A DNA stretch of 8,539 nucleotides from an uncultured Eubacteriales bacterium (GCA_934476545.1 CAKSOB010000063.1:1-8539), one strand, 5' to 3'. Counted from the stretch's first letter, positions 1 to 6,862 are shown. The notes: generated by a model from the letters alone, not told the origin. Program-made: numbers and translations.

Positions 1-33
1 TGGATGGGAGATGTATGGAAGAATGAGTGATCA

Positions 34-1347
34 ATGGCAGTAATCAATTTAATCAATTTTATTGTGGCCATTGTCATCTTTGTATGCTGCGCTCATCAAT
101 ATATTTATTTATTCATCCCGTTTTTAAAGCGGCATAAGCCCCATAAAGAAACGAAGATGCATAACTATGCGGTATTGATTTCCGCAAGAAACGAAGAAGC
201 GGTAATTGCCGATTTGATTGAAAGTATTAAAAATCAGAATTACCCCTCGCATTTAATCACCGTTTTTGTTGTGGCAGATAACTGTACCGATAAAACTGCC
301 GACTGCGCCAGACAGGCAGGCGCCGTAGTGTGGGAACGGTTCAATAAGGAAGAAGTCGGTAAGGGTTATGCACTGGACTTTTTGCTGAATCAAATCAAAA
401 AAACCTATCCGGATGATCCGTTTGACGGCTATTTTGTATTTGATGCCGATAACTTATTGGATGAAAATTATGTGGCAGAGATGAATAAGACCTTCTCCGA
501 CGGACATGAAATCATTACCAGTTACCGAAATTCCAAGAACTTTGGTGACAACTGGATTTCTGCCGGATACGGTCTGATGTTTTTGAGAGAAGCAAAGTAT
601 CTCAATAACTCTCGCATGTTGCTGAATACGAGCTGTGCGGTTTCCGGAACAGGGTTTATGTTTAGCAGACGTATTAAAAATAAGCTGAACGGCTGGCATT
701 TTCATTTGCTGACCGAGGATATTCAGTTTACAGCACATAATGTTATGATGGGACGTAAAATCGCTTATTGTCCGACAGCGATTCTTTACGATGAGCAGCC
801 GGTAACCTTCCAACAATCTTGGACACAGAGAGAGCGTTGGGCAAAGGGTTATTTACAGGTGTTTGGTCGCTATTGCTTGGGATTATTCCACGGTATTTTC
901 AAGCATCATAGCTTTTCCTGCTATGATATTCTCTTGACATTGCTTCCAACCTTCCCATTAACCATCGGTACCTTGGTCATGAACTTGACTGCGGTTATCG
1001 TGGGCTTGTGTACCGGTGCTGGCTCCGCTGTTAGCGGACCAATCGGGTCCTTGATTGGATACATGGTCAGCGTCTATTTGACATTCTTCGTCATTGGCTT
1101 GTTAACCACCATTACAGAGTGGAAACAGATTCACTGCCGAAAACGAAAGAAAATCAAGTATTTGTTTACCTATCCGATTTTTATGTTTACATATATGCCA
1201 ATCAACGTAGCGGTTGTACTGCGCCGAAAGGTAGAATGGAAACCGATTCAGCACGGCGGCAAGGGGAAAACATTGTCGGATATTTATGCGCAGGATGATG
1301 AACAGGTAGCATCTGTACAGCAGACCAAAACAAAAGAACGAGTATAA
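34..1347 (+). CDS. Membrane glycosyltransferase, family 2 (GT-A fold)
   Basis: The 437-residue protein reads as an inverting family-2 glycosyltransferase that moves a sugar from a nucleotide-sugar donor at the inner face of the membrane. Visible in order: an N-terminal membrane segment (about 5-30); the GT-A domain (about 44-260) with the ARNEE nucleotide-binding start (51-55), ADNCTD (81-86), the metal-binding DAD (137-139), GTGFMF (205-210), the catalytic TED (227-229) and QRERW (265-269); then about three hydrophobic segments (roughly 296-325, 332-358, 376-396) and a charged tail containing VEWKPIQHGG. TED plus QxxRW is typical of processive or BcsA/HAS-like enzymes, so a surface polysaccharide or glycolipid role is likely; the sugar and acceptor cannot be told. 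The ATG at 34 follows an in-frame stop (28-30); a weak GGAAG lies at 16-20. The gene ends at its own terminator. The family call is firm, the substrate is unknown. Confidence 0.9.
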   Translation: MAVINLINFIVAIVIFVCCAHQYIYLFIPFLKRHKPHKETKMHNYAVLISARNEEAVIADLIESIKNQNYPSHLITVFVVADNCTDKTADCARQAGAVVWERFNKEEVGKGYALDFLLNQIKKTYPDDPFDGYFVFDADNLLDENYVAEMNKTFSDGHEIITSYRNSKNFGDNWISAGYGLMFLREAKYLNNSRMLLNTSCAVSGTGFMFSRRIKNKLNGWHFHLLTEDIQFTAHNVMMGRKIAYCPTAILYDEQPVTFQQSWTQRERWAKGYLQVFGRYCLGLFHGIFKHHSFSCYDILLTLLPTFPLTIGTLVMNLTAVIVGLCTGAGSAVSGPIGSLIGYMVSVYLTFFVIGLLTTITEWKQIHCRKRKKIKYLFTYPIFMFTYMPINVAVVLRRKVEWKPIQHGGKGKTLSDIYAQDDEQVASVQQTKTKERV

Positions 1348-1361
1348 TTCTGCAAAAGAAA

Positions 1362-1386
1362 AAGACGCCCTCGGGTGTCTTTTTTT
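1362..1386 (+). terminator. Intrinsic terminator of the glycosyltransferase gene
   Basis: The arms AAGACGCC (1362-1369) and GGTGTCTT (1374-1381) form an 8-bp stem with one G-U pair and a CTCG loop, followed by a run of T to 1386. It lies 14 bases after the stop codon, so transcription of the glycosyltransferase should end here. Confidence 0.9.
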
Positions 1387-1590
1387 GTATGTACCGATAG
1401 TTAGGCACGTTTTTTAATCGGCAGCAGCATTTTGATTTAGACTTTTTCATGGTGAACCTCATAAAATATTGGAGTTGTAACGCACCTCTGTACAAAAACA
1501 GTTAACTTTAGCGATACGCTTTTCCCAAAAGTAGCAATAGGTGTGAAGATACAAATTTTTTTCACAAGATTAGGCAGCTTTCCAATGTCT
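1387..1590. other. Gene-free intergenic stretch
   Basis: This AT-rich stretch lies between the terminator and the promoter of the next gene. Minus-strand open frames cross it but have no recognisable protein features and no good ribosome binding site. The only structure seen is a short inverted repeat, TGTGAA (1542-1547) and TTCACA (1561-1566), separated by 13 bases. I assign it no function. Confidence 0.6.
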
Positions 1591-1591
1591 T

Positions 1592-1624
1592 TTTTGTCGG
1601 ACGACTTGCAAACCTTCGACAAAA
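1592..1624. promoter_or_regulatory. Candidate Spo0A-box pair (inverted) at the promoter of the 75-residue gene
   Basis: An exact 8-bp inverted repeat, TTTTGTCG (1592-1599) and CGACAAAA (1617-1624), has a 17-base spacer. The right arm, read on the minus strand, contains TGTCGAA (complement of 1615-1621), an exact match to the core Spo0A box; the left arm reads TGTCGGA on the plus strand, one mismatch. The right box falls between the -35 and -10 elements, a position more typical of repression than of activation. Assignment to Spo0A is inferred from the motif only. Confidence 0.45.
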
Positions 1625-1635
1625 TATGGTATAGT
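1606..1635 (+). promoter_or_regulatory. Probable sigma-A-type promoter of the 75-residue gene
   Basis: TTGCAA (1606-1611) and TATAGT (1630-1635) are 18 bases apart, giving a predicted start near 1642 and a leader of about 37 bases. The element overlaps the inverted Spo0A-like boxes. Confidence 0.6.
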
Positions 1636-1678
1636 AGAGATACAATCTATTACCTGAAGGAAAGAAAGGAATACTGCT

Positions 1679-1906
1679 ATGATCAATCCATTTACCGTGA
1701 AAAAATTGTTGGATAACAAAAACGAGTTTGCTGCAAACCACCCGGAGTTTTTCTCTTATATTCGTAATACATTCGGCGGTCCACTGGAAGAGGGAACAAG
1801 AATGGCAATTTTTGTACAAAGACCGGGACAGGAAGCAACCGACACCTCTTTGGAGATTTCTAAGGCTGACCTGAAATTCCTGAAGGCTTTGCAGGATCTT
1901 CTGTAA
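1679..1906 (+). CDS. Small protein of unknown function (75 residues)
   Basis: I do not recognise this family. The gene looks real: AAAGGA (1665-1670) lies 8 bases before the ATG, a promoter lies upstream, and a strong terminator follows the stop. The protein has no signal peptide, membrane segment or cysteine. It begins with a helix-like, charged stretch (MINPFTVKKLLDNKNEF), has a central Gly/Pro-rich part (NTFGGPLEEGTRMAIFVQRPGQ, about 30-51, with a beta-like MAIFVQ core) and ends in a helix-like segment (SKADLKFLKALQDLL). It is monocistronic and converges on the CarD-like gene. The promoter carries a Spo0A-like inverted repeat, so expression may depend on growth phase or sporulation; that is an inference from the motif. 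A small soluble cytoplasmic protein is the most that can be said. Confidence 0.75.
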   Translation: MINPFTVKKLLDNKNEFAANHPEFFSYIRNTFGGPLEEGTRMAIFVQRPGQEATDTSLEISKADLKFLKALQDLL

Positions 1907-1928
1907 GAAGAACGGAATAAAGAATAAC

Positions 1929-1961
1929 AAAACGGCGTAGGAACATTCCCTGCGCCGTTTT
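1929..1961. terminator. Bidirectional terminator between convergent genes
   Basis: AAAACGGCGTAGG (1929-1941) pairs with CCTGCGCCGTTTT (1949-1961) as a 13-bp stem with one wobble pair and a 7-base loop. A tracts and T tracts flank both sides, so it can end the 75-residue gene rightward and the CarD-like gene leftward; the stop of the latter is one base away. Confidence 0.85.
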
Positions 1962-1962
1962 A

Positions 1963-2478
1963 TCATGTGGTTTGTGCTGTTTCAAGTGTTTTTTGAATAT
2001 ATGGAAAAATTTCTTCTTGAGAAAGTTGTAACGAAGCAGAAAATTCTTCTGCAATCAAGTGCTTTGCCCGTTTTAAGACGGTTTCATCGCAAAGATGTAA
2101 CCGACGACGTCCTTGTACTTGAAGTTGTTGTCTATGCAGATATAACGTCTGAATTATGCGTAAAAGTTGCAGAGGATTTCCCTCGTTTAATAGTGCTTGG
2201 AATTGTTTTTTTCGCTTGGTTTCATCATTTTCCCATAAGGATTCCTCTTGTGAAAGAGAGGAGAGAATTTGTTCGATTTCTTTTGGTGTCACAATCGGAC
2301 GAATTCGGTTCACCAGTCGTTCATTTTGGATTGGCACTAAAATGGAAGAACAGGTTAAATCCAAAGGCTTTAGAACATAGTATTCCTGTACGGTGCCATG
2401 GAGAGATTCTTTGCGAATTTCTGTAATGCGACAAACGCCCTGCATTCCGTAATAAATCATTTCATCCGGTGCAAACAT
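1963..2478 (-). CDS. CarD/CdnL-type transcription regulator
   Basis: The 171-residue protein has the N-terminal CarD/CdnL/TRCF RNA-polymerase-interaction domain (about 1-70): MFAPDEMIYYGMQGVCRITEI opens with the usual short beta segment and 'YG.QGVC.I' pattern, followed by a YYVLKPL strand and ILVPI. The rest (about 73-171) is helical and charged (TPKEIEQIL, RKKQFQALL, RRRLHLCDETVLKRAKHLIAEEF), as in the DNA-binding or clamp-like tail of this family. Family members bind the polymerase beta subunit and stabilise open promoter complexes, often at rRNA promoters; whether this one does so is inferred. Length fits the stand-alone form, not TRCF/Mfd. An AGGA lies 12 bases before the ATG, and a TTACAT/TATCAT promoter lies further upstream. 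It appears monocistronic and ends at a shared bidirectional terminator. Confidence 0.85.
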   Translation of the reverse strand: MFAPDEMIYYGMQGVCRITEIRKESLHGTVQEYYVLKPLDLTCSSILVPIQNERLVNRIRPIVTPKEIEQILSSLSQEESLWENDETKRKKQFQALLNEGNPLQLLRIIQTLYLHRQQLQVQGRRRLHLCDETVLKRAKHLIAEEFSASLQLSQEEIFPYIQKTLETAQTT

Positions 2479-2521
2479 GATAATTTTGATTCCTACTTTC
2501 TGTAAAAATTGCTAGAGAATG

Positions 2522-2550
2522 TTACAATTGATGAATATTCTATCTATAAT
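2522..2550 (+). promoter_or_regulatory. Strong rightward promoter-like sequence with no gene after it
   Basis: TTACAA (2522-2527), a 17-base spacer and a perfect TATAAT (2545-2550) form one of the better sigma-A-type promoters in the window. No rightward gene follows; within about 150 bases transcription would meet the 2661-2701 hairpin. AT-rich DNA gives such matches by chance, so activity is unproven. Confidence 0.45.
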
Positions 2551-2577
2551 GATAGCACTTTTTTATAAGAAATGTAA
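2549..2577 (-). promoter_or_regulatory. Probable promoter of the CarD-like gene
   Basis: On the minus strand, TTACAT (complement of 2572-2577) and TATCAT (complement of 2549-2554) are 17 bases apart. The predicted start near 2542 leaves a leader of about 64 bases. The -10 shares two bases with a rightward -10. Confidence 0.55.
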
Positions 2578-2705
2578 GTTGCTTTAAAAAGTTTAGTGGA
2601 ACTGCGCATGGTAATTCGCATCTAATTTGGTTAAATTGCGCAAGAATTTTATCAAAAACAAACCCCTCCGCATGGAAGACCTTCTTCTGTGCGGAGGGGT
2701 TCTTT
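2557..2705 (+). ncRNA. Candidate short non-coding RNA
   Basis: This is the transcript predicted from the TTACAA/TATAAT promoter to the strong hairpin that ends in a T-containing tail. No open frame of useful length with a ribosome binding site lies inside; the ATG at 2609 stops after five codons. Two copies of the self-complementary TGCGCA (2603-2608 and 2637-2642) could pair. The 3' hairpin is also the terminator of the leftward 103-residue gene, which could be its only role. No known RNA family is recognised. Confidence 0.25.
2661..2701. terminator. Strong terminator after the 103-residue gene (possibly bidirectional)
   Basis: AACCCCTCCGCA (2661-2672) pairs perfectly with TGCGGAGGGGTT (2690-2701), giving a 12-bp stem. 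On the minus strand it is followed by TGTTTTTG, and on the plus strand by CTTTGTTTATTTT. The stop of the minus-strand gene is 7 bases away, so its main role is leftward termination. Confidence 0.88.
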
Positions 2706-2707
2706 GT

Positions 2708-3019
2708 TTATTTTGTAGTCGGTTCCTTCAGGCTTCGCTCTAACCAAGCCTCAGCAATATCCATTGCCAGATACAGACCGTTTTTCTCACTGGTTTTTAC
2801 AATTTGCTTGCGTACGCTCAAACTGGTGTCGGTGGACAACAGTTGAACGGTGATTTTATCGGCTACTTCTTCGCCATCAACGGTTTTGTAGCTTTTAATC
2901 AGCATTTTAATCACATAGGGATCCTTCATGCTGCCATAGTAAATGGTATCGCCGCTGCGTACCAGTGGTTTGTCTTTATACATTGGGAATTGGTTGGTTT
3001 CCTTGTTCTGTGCACTCAT
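2708..3019 (-). CDS. Conserved-looking small protein of unknown function (103 residues)
   Basis: I cannot name this family. The ATG at 3019 is chosen because AAGGAAG sits 8 bases before it; a GTG nine codons upstream lacks such a site. The protein (MSAQNKETNQFPMYKDKPLV...) is soluble, with no signal peptide, membrane segment or cysteine. It has a beta-rich front half (RSGDTIYYGSMKDPYVIKML, 21-40; KITVQLLSTD) and an ending that looks helical (GLYLAMDIAEAWLERSLKE). The short compact alpha/beta layout suggests a small binding or regulatory protein. It lies downstream of ireB on the same strand, but a terminator separates them, so cotranscription would need read-through. Its own promoter is not clear. 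A strong terminator follows directly. Confidence 0.75.
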   Translation of the reverse strand: MSAQNKETNQFPMYKDKPLVRSGDTIYYGSMKDPYVIKMLIKSYKTVDGEEVADKITVQLLSTDTSLSVRKQIVKTSEKNGLYLAMDIAEAWLERSLKEPTTK

Positions 3020-3066
3020 TCTTCTCGCTTCCTTTCCATCCGTCACTCGTATGCGTTCCGTTTTAC

Positions 3067-3104
3067 AAAAAATGCCGCGCTAAACAAAGTAGACACGGCT
3101 TTTT
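3067..3104 (-). terminator. Intrinsic terminator just after ireB
   Basis: On the minus strand GCCGTG (complement of 3094-3099) pairs with CGCGGC (complement of 3074-3079), including one G-U pair, with a 14-base loop. It is preceded by AAAAA and followed by ATTTTTT. On the plus strand the wobble becomes a C/A mismatch, so the hairpin favours leftward transcripts. It starts six bases after the ireB stop. Confidence 0.65.
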
Positions 3105-3109
3105 GTCAC

Positions 3110-3352
3110 TCAGCCCTGTAAATAGGAGCGGAGTAAAACCTGCAGCAGCTCATCTCGGTCGATTTTCCGAATCAGGCTACGGGCGTTATTATGCGTTGTA
3201 ATATAAGTGGGATCTTCTGAAAGGATGTAGCCGACGATCTGATTGATGGGATTGTACCCTTTTTCCTTCAGGGCGTCATAGACCACCAACATGGTTTTGC
3301 GGATATCCGCATCGTGATTATCGTCAAAGGAAAACGTCATAGTCATATCCAT
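3110..3352 (-). CDS. ireB: IreB family regulatory phosphoprotein (UPF0297/DUF965)
   Basis: This 80-residue protein carries the family signature almost unchanged: [20 protein letters not shown] (about 31-50), then [20 protein letters not shown] and a C-terminal LLRSYL. In Enterococcus faecalis IreB is a small cytoplasmic substrate of the PASTA kinase IreK and negatively affects cephalosporin resistance; phosphorylation is on N-terminal threonines. Here the N-terminus [11 protein letters not shown] offers Thr4 and Thr6 in the matching place, so similar control is plausible but inferred. It is slightly shorter than typical members (near 88-90 residues), mostly at the C-terminus. GGAGG (complement of 3361-3365) lies 8 bases before the ATG and decides the start. 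The common neighbours alaS and ruvX are absent here: pheT lies upstream and a 103-residue unknown downstream. Confidence 0.93.
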   Translation of the reverse strand: MDMTMTFSFDDNHDADIRKTMLVVYDALKEKGYNPINQIVGYILSEDPTYITTHNNARSLIRKIDRDELLQVLLRSYLQG

Positions 3353-3388
3353 ATACTACACCTCCAAAATTCATTGACCATACTTCAT

Positions 3389-3417
3389 ATCATACACTAT
3401 TTTAGCTGGAATTTCAA
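3389..3417 (-). promoter_or_regulatory. Promoter of ireB
   Basis: On the minus strand TTGAAA (complement of 3412-3417) and TATGAT (complement of 3389-3394) are exactly 17 bases apart, predicting a start about 30 bases before the ireB ATG. An imperfect inverted repeat (CTATTTTAG 3397-3405 and CTAAAGTAG 3420-3428, eight of nine pairs) brackets the -35 and could be an operator. Confidence 0.65.
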
Positions 3418-3447
3418 GACTAAAGTAGGATTTCAAAGAAAAGACGA

Positions 3448-5823
3448 TTAGGACCGCAGAGTAGCACCGGTCTTCTCTAATTCCGCCATGATCTTGTTTA
3501 CAATACCGGTGGAAATTTCATCAGTCAGTGTGCTGTCGGCGGAGCGAAGTGTTACACTAAAGGCAACACTCTTTTTGCCTGCTTCAATCTGAGAACCCTG
3601 ATAAACGTCGAACAGTTCAATGTGCTCCAGATAGTTTCCGGCTCCCTTAATGATGGCTTTTTCCAATGTGCGAACGGTCATATCCTCGTCGCAAATCAGG
3701 GCCAAGTCACGGGTAACTGCCGGGAATTTCGGCAATGGGGTGTAGGTCTTTTCCGGCTCAGACAGGTCAAACAGCTTGTCTACATCCAGAGAGAAGGAAA
3801 CCACACGGGTATCCATTTTGTAGTTCTCTGTTACGGATGGATGTACCTCACCGATGATACCCACACGCATACCATCCTTTGTGATGACAGCGCAGCGGCC
3901 CGGATGGTAAGAGAACTCCTCGGAGGAAGCCTCAAACTCACAGTCGAGTACAGAGAGGTTTTTCAGCAGTTGCTCTACCATACCCTTTGCCAAGAAGAAG
4001 TCTACCTTTTTGCCGTACATACCGCCAATCAAAGTAGTCTTTTCCAGTGGCAGCTCCTCGCCTGCAATGGGCAGGTACTCAGATGCCAATTCAAAGAGTG
4101 CAACTTCCTCATTGCGGTTGTTGTAGTTGCGTGCCAGTGTTTCCATCATGGAAGGCAGGGCTACGGTACGCATGATGCTTGTATCCTCGCCCAGTGGGTT
4201 GGAGATGGTTACAGATTTCCGCAGTGGATGATCCTTCGGCATCAAAATCTTGTCATAGTATTTTGGGCTGATGAAGGAGTAGGTCATGATTTCGCTCAAG
4301 CCGCAGGACAGCATGGTGTTGGAAATCATAGCCTCAAATTTTTGTCTTGGGGAATATTTACCCTGTGCGCCGCCGCTGACTGCGGTACAAGGAATCTTAT
4401 TGTAGCCGTAGAAACGAGCGATTTCCTCGGCAATATCGGCTTTCTCTTTCAAGTCCGGACGGAAAGAAGGAATCAGGATCATATCTCCGTCAAACTTGCA
4501 GTCAATCTTTGTGAGGATTGCTTTCATTTCATCCTTAGAAAGATTGGTAGCCAAGAAACGGTTGATCCAATCCACATCCAGCAAAATGGAAATCGGCTCT
4601 TCCTTGGACTTGTCATCCATAAGAATGTCGTCCATTACGTCACCGGCATCCAACAGCTCTACCAGCTCGCAAGCACGCTCCAAAGCAGGCAGGCAGTTGT
4701 GGAAGTCCAGACCCTTCTCGTAGCGGGAAGAAGCGTCGGTACGCATACCGTGATCTCTTGCAGTGGTACGAACAGAAGCGCCGTCAAAGCAAGCAGATTC
4801 AAATACAATGGTGGTAGTGTCGTCCATAATACCGCTGAACTCACCGCCCATCACACCGGCAATGGCTACCGGCTTGTTTGCATCTGCAATCACCAGATTG
4901 TCGGAAGCCAGTGTTCTCTCTACGCCGTCCAGTGTGGTGATAGTTTCGCCATCCTTTGCCAAACGAACACGAATCTTGCCTTCGTCAATAAAGCGCAGGT
5001 CAAAAGCGTGCATCGGTTGACCATACTCCAACATTACATAGTTGGTGATGTCTACGATGTTGTTGATTGGGCGAACACCCATAGCGCGCAGGCGCTCCCG
5101 CATCCAACGAGGGGATGGCTTTACCCGTACATTCTTTACGATTTTTGCACTGTACAGTGGGCATTCGGAAGGCTCTTCAATAGCAATGTCCAGCATACCT
5201 GAACAGGAGCCATGACCACCCTTTACGGTTGGAGTGTGCAGTTTCAATTCCTTATCAAAGGTTGCAGCAACCTCTCGTGCCAAACCGATGACAGAGAAGC
5301 AGTCCGGGCGGTTGGAGGTGATTTCAAACTCTACCTTGGTGTCGTTAAAACCGATGGCTTCGCAAATCGGCATACCCAGTGGTACTTCTTCATCCAGAAC
5401 AAAGATGCCGTCCTCAATAGCGTTGGGGAAGTCGTTTACGGTCAAGCCCAATTCGCCCAAAGAGCAGAGCATACCGTTGCTTTCTACGCCACGGAGCTTG
5501 CCTTTTTTAATCTTTACACCGCCCGGCAGGGTGGAGTTGTGCAGTGCAGCCGGAACAATATCGCCTACCTTCAGGTTGGAAGCGCCGGTTACAATTTGGA
5601 TCGGCGCTTCTGCGCCGATGTCTATTTGGCAAACTACCAAGTGGTCGGAGTCCTCGTGTGGTTTGATCTCCAAAATTTTTGCAGTGACAACATTGTCAAT
5701 TTCTGCGCCTTCTACCTCCCAGCACTCTACTTTAGAGCCGCTCATGGTAATGGCTTCGGCAAATGCTCTTGGCTCCATAGAAATATCTACAAATTCATTG
5801 AGCCATCTCATTGAAAGATTCAT
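3448..5823 (-). CDS. pheT: Phenylalanyl-tRNA synthetase beta subunit
   Basis: Full-length (791 residues) beta chain of the cytoplasmic alpha2-beta2 enzyme that charges tRNA-Phe with phenylalanine. Domains in order: an N-terminal part with the OB-fold tRNA-binding (EMAP-like) domain at about 42-150 (IVTGASNLKVGDIVPAAL, GMLCSLGELGL); the B3/B4 editing domain at about 215-390 (RPINNIVDITNYVMLEYGQP at 251-270, AIAGVMGG at 320-327, SSRYEKGLD at 365-373); the B5 domain at about 411-478 ending FYGYNKIP; a synthetase-like core at about 490-690 (YSFISP, NPLGEDTSIMRT, HPGR); and the C-terminal FDX-ACB anticodon-binding domain at about 697-791 (PKFPAVTRDLALI). This domain removes mischarged Tyr in known enzymes. 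The ATG at 5823 is preceded by AAAGGGG at 9 bases. It lies 19 bases after pheS, so the two are cotranscribed and share T-box control. No clear terminator follows before the ireB promoter. Confidence 0.98.
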   Translation of the reverse strand: MNLSMRWLNEFVDISMEPRAFAEAITMSGSKVECWEVEGAEIDNVVTAKILEIKPHEDSDHLVVCQIDIGAEAPIQIVTGASNLKVGDIVPAALHNSTLPGGVKIKKGKLRGVESNGMLCSLGELGLTVNDFPNAIEDGIFVLDEEVPLGMPICEAIGFNDTKVEFEITSNRPDCFSVIGLAREVAATFDKELKLHTPTVKGGHGSCSGMLDIAIEEPSECPLYSAKIVKNVRVKPSPRWMRERLRAMGVRPINNIVDITNYVMLEYGQPMHAFDLRFIDEGKIRVRLAKDGETITTLDGVERTLASDNLVIADANKPVAIAGVMGGEFSGIMDDTTTIVFESACFDGASVRTTARDHGMRTDASSRYEKGLDFHNCLPALERACELVELLDAGDVMDDILMDDKSKEEPISILLDVDWINRFLATNLSKDEMKAILTKIDCKFDGDMILIPSFRPDLKEKADIAEEIARFYGYNKIPCTAVSGGAQGKYSPRQKFEAMISNTMLSCGLSEIMTYSFISPKYYDKILMPKDHPLRKSVTISNPLGEDTSIMRTVALPSMMETLARNYNNRNEEVALFELASEYLPIAGEELPLEKTTLIGGMYGKKVDFFLAKGMVEQLLKNLSVLDCEFEASSEEFSYHPGRCAVITKDGMRVGIIGEVHPSVTENYKMDTRVVSFSLDVDKLFDLSEPEKTYTPLPKFPAVTRDLALICDEDMTVRTLEKAIIKGAGNYLEHIELFDVYQGSQIEAGKKSVAFSVTLRSADSTLTDEISTGIVNKIMAELEKTGATLRS

Positions 5824-5842
5824 GCTTTGTTACCCCTTTCCC

Positions 5843-6862
5843 TTAAAACTGCTTCAAGAAGCGTACATCATTTTCGTAGAACAAGCGCAGGTCGTCAATG
5901 TTGTAGCGACGCATAGTAACACGCTCCAAACCCAAGCCAAAGGCAAAGCCGCTGTATTCTTCCGGATCAATATTGCAGTTGCGCAATACCTGTGGGTGTA
6001 CCATACCACAGCCGAGAATTTCAATCCAACCCTCGTTTTTGCAAAGACGGCAACCTTCACCGTGGCAGTTAAAGCACTGTACGTCAACTTCTGCGGAAGG
6101 CTCTGTAAATGGGAAGTGGTGCGGACGGAACCGAACAACGGAATCCTCGCCGTACAACCGCTTTACAAAGGTTTCCAGTGTGCCTTTCAGGTCAGCAAAG
6201 GTGATGTTTTTATCGACAACCAAACCCTCAATTTGATGGAACAGAGGGGAGTGGGTAGCGTCTACGGCATCAGAACGGTAAACACGACCGGGAGAGATAA
6301 TGCGGATCGGCGGTTCTTGCTTTTCCATGGTACGAATCTGCACCGGAGAAGTTTGGGTTCTCAAAACTACATTCTCGTTGATGTAGAAGGTATCCTGGGT
6401 ATCTCTTGCAGGGTGGTTCTTTGGGGTGTTCAGCGCCTCAAAGTTGTAGTAGTCGGTTTCTACTTCCGGACCGTCTACAATATCAAAGCCCATACCGATA
6501 AAGACTTCTTTGATTTCGTCCAGTACAATGGTCAGCGGGTGCTTGTGACCCATTGCACAAGGAGTACCCGGCATGGTGACGTCAATTTTTTCTTGCTCCA
6601 AACGGTGCTGCAAGGCTTGTGCCTTCAGCTCTTCCGCACGTTCTGCCATAAAGGTTTCAATACTGGAACGAACCTCATTGGCTAATTGTCCGATTACCGG
6701 ACGCTCCTCTGCGGACAGTTTGCCCATTTGCTTCAAAATTGCGGTCAGCTCTCCTTTTTTACCAAGGTACTTTACACGCAGATTCTCCAGCGAGAGCTGT
6801 TCTTTTGCAGCTTCCAGCTCTTGCAGTGCATCCTGACGAATGCGCTCTAATTGCTGCTTCAT
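5843..6862 (-). CDS. pheS: Phenylalanyl-tRNA synthetase alpha subunit
   Basis: The 339-residue catalytic alpha chain forms Phe-adenylate and transfers Phe to tRNA-Phe with PheT. The N-terminal 90 residues are charged and helical, as in the tRNA-binding coiled coil of the family. The class II core follows: [20 protein letters not shown] (108-127, motif 1 region), [10 protein letters not shown] (151-160), motif 2 [22 protein letters not shown] (192-213), TEPSAEVDV (253-261), and motif 3 [16 protein letters not shown] (305-320), ending in NDVRFLKQF. Ala307 in GFAFG, the position that sets amino-acid pocket size in relatives, is unchanged. Four cysteines at 263, 266, 271 and 274 form a CxxC...CxxC knuckle seen in many Bacillota and thermophile PheS. 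AAAGGA (complement of 6872-6877) sits 9 bases before the ATG. It is the first gene after the T-box. Confidence 0.98.
   Translation of the reverse strand: MKQQLERIRQDALQELEAAKEQLSLENLRVKYLGKKGELTAILKQMGKLSAEERPVIGQLANEVRSSIETFMAERAEELKAQALQHRLEQEKIDVTMPGTPCAMGHKHPLTIVLDEIKEVFIGMGFDIVDGPEVETDYYNFEALNTPKNHPARDTQDTFYINENVVLRTQTSPVQIRTMEKQEPPIRIISPGRVYRSDAVDATHSPLFHQIEGLVVDKNITFADLKGTLETFVKRLYGEDSVVRFRPHHFPFTEPSAEVDVQCFNCHGEGCRLCKNEGWIEILGCGMVHPQVLRNCNIDPEEYSGFAFGLGLERVTMRRYNIDDLRLFYENDVRFLKQF

Noticed and set aside
1..43. End of an upstream gene before the glycosyltransferase
   Set aside because: All three plus frames reach a stop within 43 bases (24-26, 28-30, 41-43), so the end of an upstream gene may be here, but the piece is too short to choose a frame or name it.
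263..282. CRISPR, insertion-sequence or tRNA signals anywhere in the window
   Set aside because: No spaced direct repeats, transposase motifs, terminal repeats or tRNA-like cloverleaf were seen on either strand; the coordinates are only a placeholder for this window-wide check.
1542..1566. TGTGAA...TTCACA inverted repeat as a Rex or CRP-like site
   Set aside because: The 13-base spacer does not fit Rex (6-base) or CRP spacing, and no promoter is placed to use it.
1437..1622. 61-residue minus-strand open frame in the gene-free stretch
   Set aside because: It starts inside the promoter region of the opposite gene, lacks a ribosome binding site and resembles no family I know.
1965..2426. 153-residue plus-strand open frame opposite the CarD-like gene
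   Set aside because: The opposite strand has a clear CarD domain, promoter and ribosome binding site. This frame begins just after the terminator and shows no motif.
3622..5202. 526-residue plus-strand open frame opposite pheT
   Set aside because: It lies fully antisense to a full-length, motif-rich pheT, has no protein features and no ribosome binding site; it is a shadow of coding bias.
5234..6685. 483-residue plus-strand open frame opposite pheT and pheS
   Set aside because: It crosses both synthetase genes antisense, is Ser/Thr and Pro rich in the way shadow frames are, and has no recognisable domain.
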